A DNA stretch of 64,000 nt from Apricaphanius iberus. Lineage: Eukaryota; Chordata; Actinopteri; Cyprinodontiformes; Aphaniidae. Position numbers and translations under genes: made by a program. Numbering within the stretch: position 1 is the stretch's first letter; each line of letters begins with the position of its first letter. Below are positions 25,801 to 37,800 of this stretch, piece after piece. The stretch covers positions 1,860,001-1,924,000 of the forward strand of contig JAPXFQ010002662.1 in assembly GCA_028564705.1 (NCBI GenBank), written 5' to 3'. Below the pieces are notes generated by a model, which made no database searches, was not told where the DNA came from, and was given only the letters and a program-made list of their open reading frames with translations.

Positions 25801-28800
25801 GAACACAGCAGTTTAAAACGGGTTAGAAAAATGTCTTAGTGTTAAATCAAATCCATATAGCACTTTTCAGTAACAAAACAAATCAGTGATTTAAATGATA
25901 AAAACATAACAGAAGAAATAAAAAAGGGAAAACATACATTCCGGTAACTAAATAAACAGAAATAAGTAAAAGCTTTTCTCCAGACTAAAATGATTATATT
26001 TTCCAACTGTTGCTTTATGGTTGTTTATTTGCCTTGATTTAAAAGGACCACAGTACTGCTTACAGTATTAATTCAAATTTCAAGAATCGATAAAATTTCA
26101 CTTTTGAAAATTTAGAATGGATTTAGAATCGATTATGACTGATACGTTTTGGATGACTTCTCCACACAGATGTTAGCGAGACACCATAACGTAGTTCATT
26201 CATTAATGAAAGTAGCGCCTGTTTTTTGTAGTTGAATACAAACGAATATGGGTGCATATACTTGCAAATGAAGCCCACAATCACTTGAGGCATTTTTAAG
26301 AGAATGTAGAGAATTGCCTGGTAGTTGTAGTGTTTGCTTGCTTTTGCTTGAGTTTCACCTCTTGCGGCCCGGTAGACAGCTTGGAGATGAGATCTTGTTT
26401 ATGTGGCAGTCTGTAGCTTCTGAAGTTGGTTTTAGTTCCACAATACTTCACCATTTGGCTGGCCTTGCAAATTGCTTCGCTTCTGTCAAGGTCATCTTTC
26501 TGTTTGTCCATTCTGAACCCGAAACTGTACCAGACTGCAACCTAGCGCAGGTGTTTTCAAGCCGCCGATAGGCCATTGGTAACGCAAGTGTTTGAAGCTA
26601 TTATGTTTACATTTCTGCACATCTAGAGCATATCCCTGAATTGGTGGAAACTTTATTTACCCTCTAACAGAAAATACCCTTTTGGACTTTTTTTTTCCTA
26701 CTTTGGCTGTAAAAGCGTAAACAGTGTTAAAGGATTAAATCAATCTTTGGAGACAAGTGGCAAAAAATTATACAAACTTTTTTATAAACATTCAGTCTGT
26801 TCAGAATTTAAAATATTTCAACTGTTTTATTTCAGCTGACCCAAAGTCAGACTCAGTGCATCTGACAGAGGAGAGCCCTACGGAAGCCCTGAATGAGCCG
26901 TTGACCTACAGAGATTCATCTCTCAGCACGCGCTTCATCAACTACATCAAGGCAAGTCATCCCACCGTAGAGTTGTTCCTTCTTTTTCTTTGTTTCCCTC
27001 CAACTGATCATCATTAATGCTGCTCTCTGATGGACCTTACGTAAGGATGTAATTTTGACTGAATGGCTTTACCTTGGAAAATCCACAGAGGTGGAGGGAG
27101 CTGAATCTTGAAATAAATTAATCTTTTTTTAAAGATGTTTTTTTATTTCAATCAAATTTTTTTCTTTTTTATGTGATTTAAAAACATACTTTTCATTTGT
27201 TTTTACTGATAATTTTGAAAGATCCAACCTTATATTTTCAGTACATTTATTCACTGGGGAAAAAAACATTAAGGCCACGTCCACACTAAGCCGGATAATG
27301 CCTTAAACGTATAATTTAATCTACACCCCCCTATCGTCCACACTAACCCAGTGTCGTTTAAGGTCTTTGGCCGGATAAATATTAGCCGGGTAAGAGGGCC
27401 GTGTAAATCTTAATTCAATGGCTAAACGAGCTAGTGTGGACAGCTTCCCCGAATAATGAAAGGAAGTGACGTCAATGAATGCTGCATCAATAACAATACG
27501 ACACTACAGACAAAGACAACAACGAAGATTAATAAATCGATCTCGTCTGTCCACACCAAAAACTCTCTCTTCTTCTGAGCAGCTATTGTTCTCTTCGGTT
27601 AACGGGACAAGCAGATATGTACTGTGCTTTAGAGCTTCTTGTATATATTATGTAGGCGCTGGCGTCACGTAGATTAAACGCGTGTTTCGTGCGTCTTTTC
27701 GCGCATGCAGTATTTGCACAGGTCGGTATGGGATTACGCAATCATGGGACCTTAAACGGGGTGTAAATGCTCGTGTTGAGTGGATAACATTAGGCGTCTA
27801 ACTCCCCGTATAACCTTATCAGCTTAGTGTGGACGTAGCCTAAGAAAGCTTTGACTTACTGAGGTCTCGGTTTTGTTGAAAGGAATTACATTTGAGTTTA
27901 TACTGGTTCATATCACTAGAAAGGGTCAAGATTTTTCAGTTGGTGTTAAAAACGCATCAAAAGTCCACTGCAGTCTGCGTAAATAATCATAACTTGGACA
28001 GCAGAGATGCTGTTATATTTCTTTATTACTTCAGCATTTTGATTTCTTTTTTTTTCTTTAATATTTATATTTGTTCATTTTGGTGTAGAGGTTATGAAAC
28101 GTTCTCCCAGTTGTTGTAATACTTAACATTAAATGATTCCAAATGATGAAGCATCTTAAAGAAACAAGCATTTACAGTCAATGAAGAAAACAAAGATGAC
28201 TTATTCTCCAGGCAAGATGGTGCTATCATCTCCGAATTCCAGCCAACGGCTGGGGAAAGCTGCATGTCATGTGACTGGTGCAGATTGTGCTGATCTCTAC
28301 TTGTGCGTGCAGGGTCGAACGACGACAGACTTCGAAGAGCCCCTCAGGATAGAGGAAGACTCACACTGGCAGACAGAACAAATGTAAGATAATCAGTTGA
28401 GCTCCTCCTGTTTTATGTCTTTTGTTCCTCAGAGCTTGTGGGTGTTATCCTTCTAGTTCTGCGTAAGTCGTCTCCGGTTTTTACACTTGCAAAGCTACTC
28501 TACCTGCGCATGCAGGGTTTGCATTAAATGGATAATACAGGCAAGGGTAGTTCAACATTTTTGTTCAAGTTCAGCACATATTTTAAACAGTTTTATTTTA
28601 GCCCTGTATTTGACGCATCACCTTTTGGTTACATTTTTTTCAGAGACCTTTAAGTACTGTTTAGTTCTTAACATGATTGCAATTCATATTGCAAAAATGT
28701 AATATCCCTCACTTTTGTGTTTCCAGGTCAAAGCTCTCTGGTGGCACAGAGCTCCACATCGACATGATTAACCAGCTACAGGTAGCTGTGGAGCTGCTGC

Positions 28801-31800
28801 AGATCCCTAGCAGGTGGGAAGAAGGAAGCAATGTAACACAGCATCACACTGTTTTGCAGGGGGATGCACATTGCACTCACACTCTTAATAAATGTTCAAA
28901 AACATAAAAACACTGAGTTTATTTTCACTTTCTAATCAAACAACTTACCCGTTTAACTCAAAACCATCCAGAGCTAAACCAACTCCCACAGAGTTTAAAA
29001 GGTATTTACAGTGTTATCCTCGTGATTCTGTACACAAACACAGCTACAACAGTCAGGTGTAAATGACAGGTGTTTAACTTTTATGTTTCAGAGTCAGCAC
29101 AGAGCAGGATGATCTGTCTGAAGTCCAGCTGTACCCTGTGGAGATGGTTACAGTGGAAGAGTCATTCAAGTAAGTTTCCATGTGTCTATACTGTAGATAG
29201 ACATCGGTCTTGGTAAGCTGAAACTTTTAAATATTTTGTAACGAATCATCACATTTTTTGTCCTGAAAAAAATTTGTATTTGAACCAACTGCCAGTTTTA
29301 ATAATTTAAAGGTATAGATTTTGAATGTTTGGACAATTATTCCTACTTGTTTTGCTTGCTGAGCTGCTGGAAAGATTTTTGCTCTTTCAGATGTTATGTT
29401 GCCATACAATGTTAAGCACGGTGTAGGTTTTAAAACAGAGATCAGGTAATTAGCATCACAAAAGCTCAAATAATACCTGAAATACCTGACCCCAAATCAC
29501 AGAGGAGTTGAAAAGGAGGCTTCATGGATCCACAGCAGGACAAAAGGAGAGAGAGAAGGAGGAAGGTCAAACCATCTCTTCAATTGATCATAGTGTGCAA
29601 GGATCAGGACCCCGACTTCAGCATCTCTCTACTCGGCTTTTTAACCATATGTTTAGACAGAGATCTAAAATGAGCGGCAATTTTTTAAGTCAACAATTGT
29701 TAATCCTTTCAACTCTGCTCATTGAAACAACGCATTATGTAAAAGTAGACAGGGTTCATAGTTTATATGTCGTTCTTCTTTCTGTTTGGCTAATAAATAA
29801 AAAATCTACTAAGCATCAACAACTCATTTCAACCCATTTCCAAATCATGCCCCATTTTTGTACCTGAATAATCAATGTCAGTCTTGATATAAAACGTGAA
29901 ATTATTAAAGTCCAAAACAACAGTTACAGTGCATATAACATCAAGGTATTGCTCTATCGTTTTTACTTTAGAGCTCATAATGTTCAAGAGTAAAGACAAT
30001 CAGAGCTATCACTCCACACAGGATTTTCTGTTAACTTTTGTTAAATGTGTCTGTGTAACATAGTTGTCATTTAACTGTCTGCCTGTTAAAAGGAAGTTAT
30101 AGATATCTATTTAGAATCGGGTTTTCTCCTCTAAATGTTTGGATTTATTGTTATGACTATGTTCATAGATCCTGATGTTTCTCTGTCTTGTGTATTTCTT
30201 TGTTTCTTTTCAGCAGACAGGATAGTGATGACAGCAGCGCAACACCAAAGGTACAGTATGCTAAAATATTTATGTATTTGCATATGGTTCTCTAGAAACT
30301 AAAATAGATAGGCTTCTGTACTCTACTGTACCCTACAGTGATCCTAAAATAAAGGTGCTTATATTAACACTGAAGTTTGGTTTAGGAAAAGACCGAAATG
30401 CTCATTCATATTCAAATCCATTTTTCAATTCAGTTTATTTATATAGCGCCAATTCACAACAGATGTTATTTCAAGACACATTACAACAAAAGTCGTTTCA
30501 ATACAATCATAAAAACATTCCAGACTCTTAAAAACTTTTTTATATAAGAACTTCCAGCAGATTGGATTGAGTCATGACTGGCAGTTGTGCCCCGTCATTA
30601 ACCCTTTAGACCCCAGCGTCCCCCAATTGGGGGACAGAGAAATGAGTAGTGATAGAAATAGTAATAGTAACAGTAGTATTATAAACAGATAATATGCATA
30701 ATGACACATTTATCAATTCTACTGAATGTTACCTTTAAAATTGAGCCAAAATTATTCAAATACTCATTTTGGTTGCTGAAATACAATCATTTTTCCATGG
30801 GTAAGCATTTTTCTATAAACAGGCTTCAGAATAGGCCTAGGGTTTAAAGGGTTTAATATGGCAGTATGTAGGGAAAAAAATTCTATGTTGATTATTGTTG
30901 TTTTATTTTAGCAATTTGACCTTAAAATTATACCAGTCGCCCCCACTATTAAGTATATATATTACTCTTCCTGTTGCTTTTTAATAATAGTTATTTCCAT
31001 AGCGTGGAATTTCCAGTTCTTATCTGACTTTACAGTGTAGCCCTGAATGGACTGAGTCCTGACCAAGAGGGCTTCAAATGTCTTTTTTCTCTTTCCTCTT
31101 TTCTAGGGACATAAATGGAGATATTTGATTGCAGTCTGCAATTTTATCACTAGATGTTCCCTAAGATCTATAGAAGTAGTGTCTCTCGTCATGTGTTTTG
31201 TTCCAGTATGGTACACATCTGTCTATCTGCTGTTGATCATATCAAATAAGTGCCAGTCAGGACTTGTCAGAGGTAAAATGTATGCCCTGCAAAAAAAGCA
31301 GATGCTTTTCAGTGCTGCTTGTTGGAATTTGTTGTAGAATTAGTTTGATTTTCTAAGCCCTTTGAAAAGGCTAGTCAGGAAGCACACAATGTGGTGTTTT
31401 CTGTTTATTTTCCTTTTTCTTTTTCACAGGTAAACAGGTACATAGACACACAGATCATAAACCTGAAAGTAATAAAACATAAAATAGTTACAATTAATTC
31501 TTTAAATATACTGTGCAAAGAAACAAACAGTCCACAATACCAGCCATAGTAATATAATATAATGTAACTGGCTCAAAACCTACATTAACTACATTTCCCA
31601 GAATGCTCTGTTTTACTGGGCATGCGCACAGCTATGCTACTGCTCTCATGCGGGCAGTCCGTGTTCGTAATTCACGCACGTTGCTCGTCACACTCACACT
31701 ACACAGCTACATCACAGAGCGACAGTCTTTAATCACTTGAACATATTGCATATTAAACCAATTTTCCACACTTTCACCATAACTTTCTGTCGCCAAATGC

Positions 31801-34800
31801 GCTGAATAACCAATATTACAACTTCAGCTAAAGACTACACAGCATTCACGTTCCTGAAAGCCAAAGCCATTAATAACTTTCCAGCATTTGAAAAATGAAC
31901 AAAGCTTGACACGGACACTATTGGTAAATGTTAATGCACACAACATCAATAAAAATTATTATCAATGTATATTATCAAATACTAGTCTACATAACAACGG
32001 GCTGTGTGCTCCTGACAATGGTCCAGAGAAAAATGGGCAGTGCAACTCAACAATTGCACTGCCCATTGATGCAGCATGTTAGAATAACTCCTTCACCTTA
32101 GCTCTGATCTTTTTATGTAGACCCTCTCTGTTCTTTGGTCCAACCAAAGAACAGAGATCAAGATTATATTCCCAACTCCAACATTTCTCATCCTGACTTT
32201 CTAACCATACTAGAAGTGGCAAAAATCAGACGAGGTTGATTTGTTGTGCTTGGAAACTCTGCTGCCCAGAAATCGAGCTGTTATCATATCATGACTGTCA
32301 TGAATCATACATTAGCGTTTTTTAGTCAGAGACCTCTTAAGACTGTTTGCTACATAAGATCTTTACTGCCTACAGTATCATCATCCTTAATGACACTTTG
32401 AAATTAATTGGATGTTGAGTTATAATTAGGGATGTCTGATATTACTGGTCTGCAGTCATTATTGGCAGAGAACCTTTGTAATTGCCTTCCTTGCAAGCAT
32501 TTCATGGTAGCTTCCATTAGCATGTTCAGATTGCCGCCGTGCATGACATGAATGCTCTTTTTTTCTTGTTCAGCAGTTCCTTCAGCTCACTGGTGATCCA
32601 GGGTTTGTTATTTGCGAAGCATTTCACTGTTCTGGAGGGGACAATGTTGTCCACACAGAAGTTTATGTAGTCAGTCACACACTCCGTCATGGCATTGATG
32701 TCCTCTCCATGTGGTTGGCAAAGAGTCATCCAGTCTGTGGACTCAAAGCTTCTTCAGCTTCATTTGAACATTTTCTAACAGTTCTCTTTGTCAGAGTTTG
32801 ACTCTGAACAAGTGATTTATATTCTGAGCAGAGAAAGACAAGATTGTGATCTGATTGTCTCAGAGGAGGTCTTGGTTTTGACATAAAAACATCCTTTACA
32901 TTTGTATAAAACAAATCCAAGGTCTTGATTTCTCTTGTGGAACAGCTGACAAACTTTTGAAATGTTGGAAGTGTAAAAGAGAGCGAGGCATAATTAAAAT
33001 CACCAGATATTGCCACAAATGCATTGGGGGTACTTGGTCTGTAGTTTAGCGACAACAGAATTGATGACATCTTGTCAGGGCTTGGAGTTCATCCATCTTT
33101 TTAGCTAGAGATCTCACGTTTCCCATCCGGGATTTGTGGCTTCAGTTGAAGTATAATTTCAGCTTTTGCCATGTTAAATCAAATGCTCCCAGTTGTAAAC
33201 CACCTTGTTGTTATGGTTATGCATCATAAGAAATGAGCAAAAGTGAAAAATCAAAAGCAAAATTCCCTCCAACTTCACAGGACAAAAACCCACAAAGCGA
33301 ACGGGTCCAAAAAATGCAATCCCTCCTCAAGAAAAAGGGGGAAGCAATGTCCAAAAAAACAAAACTCAGGGTGTAGCTAACAGAGCTACTCCAACATGCA
33401 GCCACCCAGAGCAGCGCAATTCTAACAACAGCACGACCGCGAGTGTGATATTGCTTAATTACTGCATTACCATAGTTAAAAGGGCTCAGTTTCTTCTAAA
33501 ACAAGCACATTTTATTATTTAAAAATAGCAACAGCAGATTATGATTTGATTGTTTATTTAATCATTTATTTAGCTCTGCCAAAACAAATAGTTCCAACTG
33601 GAAGGGAGAAAAGGCTGTTGCCAGACAACACAAACATTTTCTACACACAAACATTTCAAATAAAAACATTAGAACTCCTGTATAGCGGAGTGATACTGTT
33701 TGAAAAAACTTCCAGTGCTGTTGTACTCCAATATCAGCACTCTTGAAAAGTCTCTTGTCCAATCAAATTACTTGGTCGGAACGGTTGTATAAGTAAGGGA
33801 TAATGCCCGACGAGGAACAACTGGAGATAGTGATGGAAAGAAGGATTCTTCATAAAATTAAAAAGATCATGGACAACCCTGAGCATCCTCTCCATGAGAC
33901 AGTCCTACAGCAACAGAGTATCTTCAGTCGGAGGCTTCTTCAGTTTCGCTGCAACACAGACCGCTACAGGAAATCGCTACAGGAAATCCTTTCTCCCCAC
34001 AGCCATCATGGTCTACAACAACTCCTTGAAAAATTAAGTAATTAATGAGCTACAACAACACTTAATTTCCCTCTGGGATCAATAAAGTATTTTTTAATTG
34101 AATTTAATTTAATTGAAGTATCAGAAACTAATGGACCTGGTCAAAGTGGTTTTGGAGAGGGGGAACTCAGTATCATCTTCTGACATACAAGTTAGGTTAT
34201 TAAGACGGATCCTGTTTAAAGAAAACATTCCATATTTCCATAGATCCGGGATCTGATGTGACCGTAACCGATTTTTTAAAGCGTAACAGAAAGCTTCTGT
34301 GTACTTTTTGGTAATAGAAATTGTTTTAGAAGCAAAAAAAATAGCAGAGGTTTATTTTGGTAGTTGAAATTTTGTTTTAGAAACAAGTATTTAAAAATAA
34401 AAAATACAGAGGCTTATTTGGCATTTTACTTGGGAAAAAAAACAAAAAATGTCAAACAACTGCTTATATCCCTTTAGTCTTTTCCCATGGAAAGAAAAAT
34501 GCAAGAAATGAAGATGAGAAAAAAAAACGTATTTATTTTGTCTGAACCTGAAGTTTTTGCAGCTTAACAAACTAGACACAGGGAAATGCGCTACTTGCAA
34601 CAGACACTGGACCTAATTTGCAAACTGGACCGTGATCATGTTGTCTGAACAATACTCAGGCATTATTTTAGAGATGGCAAAACAAGGACTGTCCTCGACA
34701 ATTATATCTGAGCATCTGTCTTATAAACATGGAGAATCTAGAGGATTTTCTGCAAGAAATGTCAAAAAGTTTTGTGCTGACGAAATGTTAGGCTGTCGAT

Positions 34801-37800
34801 AAAAAAAAAAAAATGAACGTGATGTGAAGGAAGGAAGGAACAGTGCTAGTGGAAAAAAACAATCGAGTTGTAATGAACATGATTCAGACTTCGATTCTTA
34901 CTGTTTCAAACAAGAAAACCCCCAAAACAGTTTTTAAAAAAACACATGCACAAGACCATGTTTATTTTTATAAATGTATTTACTCGAAGCTTAATAAAGT
35001 AACAAGATTAACACTACTAGATGTCATTTTACTAAATAATAAATTAGATCAGAGGAAGCCTGAAGACCGTCAGATCCAGCTGTCTGGCTGCCGTGCACGC
35101 TCCCAACACAGGGGGAACTGATTTTCACACAAGACCTCGATGGACCACTCTAGACATGTCCATCCCACCACACTTGTAAAAATAACATGTGGATGCTCCT
35201 CAAAGGTCACGCAAAAGGAAAAAGGACTTCTGGTTTCTTAAAATAAAAGTGCAAATGTTTAATTGTTTTTGAGCTTTTATATTTTCATTATTCAAATGAC
35301 AAACAAAGTATGTGTATTTTTAAGTTTATGAATGTTTTTAACCATAGAAATTAAAAAGCACCACATTTTCCCTCACTTTATTCTTTAATCAAAAATCAAA
35401 ACCTGAAAATTCCTTTCTTTTTTGTATGTGTTTCCAAAGCAAAATTTATGTTACCACAAAGTACACAGATCAGAAAGGAATAAGCTTGGATTTAGTCATG
35501 TTCTCCAAGTTTGTTGTTGGAATTACAAAATCCTTTCAAACTTACCTCACTGCCTCATAGATAATTGGTGGTCCACTGCAAAGGTCTTCTTTCGGAAAAA
35601 AACTGAAACAAAGAGAAGTTGTTCTTTTCAAATATGATTAATTTAAATAAAATTGCAGAACAATATATAATAATACTGATATGTATAGAAATTACTCAAA
35701 TAGGCACCAATTTTTAATGTTACGTGGGATTGTGTTGCTATGATCTTAGCCTTAAAAACTCTGGACGTTTATAGATTGTATAGAATAGATATGAACATCT
35801 TTGATTAAACAAATCAAAAGCCTTTAGAGGCCTATAGAAGCCTTTACATGGAATATTTTAGAAATTCTTACACTTGTAGTTTACACTTTTTGATGCCAAA
35901 AAGTTGCATACAAATACCTGATAATTAATCAAATGAGCAGCAAACATTTCAGTTTTAAGTGCTAGGAGTTTATTTTATAAACACAGTCAAATTCAAAACG
36001 TATACAGACTGTAAATGTTGCTTACTTGTCCGCTTGATCAGCATATTACTTTTCAAAAAGGTATATATAACATTTAAGACTCCGTAACTCCTCGTTTATC
36101 TTCATCACAAACTTCTTTACGGCATAATGACATCCATTTATTTTATTTCAAAAAGCTCATGTTTTAAAACCATTTTTATTAATTCAAGAACTGTATAATT
36201 ATTGCATGAGTGAAAACAATTGAACAAATCAATAACCAGAGATACACATTTACTGGTAATCACAAATATTTTCATATATAACAGAGCTGTGGTGCGTGTA
36301 TTTCCCTGTCATTTTTTAAAGAGCTAAATTATTCTGTGCAAAACAAGCATCTACTTTTCTAAAAAGAAATTCCTCTTTTTCAAATGCTTTAGAGTTGAAC
36401 TCAGCACCACGAAACCTGAAAACAGCATTTTGTATACTTCCATAATGATTAAGTAATTTGTTTTTTGTTTTTTCCTAACTGTGCCCCAGACATTTCTATT
36501 GAAATGTATAATTGTCAATGTTATTGTGTTTAGCTCTCATATTGTTGAAGCTCTTCATTTGCACTGCTTCATCAAAAATGAGCAATCTTGTTTTCTTCCT
36601 GCATTAAAATCTTAATTGACCTACAGAGCAACAAAACTAGCTTTCGCCTCGCTTTTACATATTTATTTTAATGTTCAAGAATCATCAGGAATGGCTGGTT
36701 CCAGCTAGCTTGCTTCTTCTCTGTTACTGATGCAAATTTTCACATCAGTGGTCGTCACTTTGACCTGACAAAACTTATAGGAGGTTGCTCTCCCGATTCA
36801 TGAGTTTGATTAAAGATCTTATAAGTTTTAGTTTTATGTCCTCTTCCCTAGATAAAAAGGGTAAGCTAGCTCAACTCTTTCCTAACAGACGCTATGGTAA
36901 GGTTTTAAAAAACTGTAAATGCAAAACACTATCTTGGGGAAAAAAATGTTATTTGTATGAACAGATAAAATGTGTCACAGGAAAGGCTTTTAATCTAAAT
37001 TAACATGTCATCCCCGTGTTTTCAACTTGTCTCTGTGTGTTCCCTCAACATCAGGTCAGCTCTGTGTGGCCATCAATAAAAGTATGACATGCGGATGTGC
37101 GGGTCTAGAATCGGACTCTGCTGCTATGTTTTCCAGTCTATGGGGTTACCTCAGACATGTTTGTTGGAAAGAGTTGTATCAAACTCTTTATGTACTCTAA
37201 ATGTAGGATGGTGTGTAAAGGTTCCTGTCTCTGAGGCAAGTTTTAGTTTTAACCTTGGCTCACTGAAATTCTGTTGATAAAGCGTCATCGCAGAAGTGGA
37301 CATTTTGGTGTTTTTCATCACTGCTGACTGTGCTGAGTAATTTTTAGCTTTATTTTTATAATAATTTACTCGGGCTTAACTATTTAAACCAATGATTTCC
37401 TATCTGTTGTAGCGAGAAGACAGATCTCCAGGCATGGGACCTCCTTCTCTCTCCAGTCCGCCATTTGGGCTGAAACCTCGCTCAGGTGAGTTATACAAAA
37501 AGAAAAGAGTGTGAGCCCACTAGACTTTGTCTATTGGCTATGATGATTTCCTTCTAAAGCAAAATTGGGCTGAGTAATTCCAGGTAGTATTTAAATTGAA
37601 ACACTGGACATGTGTGGTTGTCCATCTGTTTATAGGGTCGGATTGAATAGTTTGGGCTAAATAACTTGATGATTGTTGTCGTAAAACAGCACATCAGTCG
37701 GGTCAAATGCAGCTTCACAGTTCTGGTTTGTCTGCTTTATCTGTATGAGCAGGATGAATTTGGGTCTTGCACTTTTGAAATCAGTGACTGTAGACTTCCA

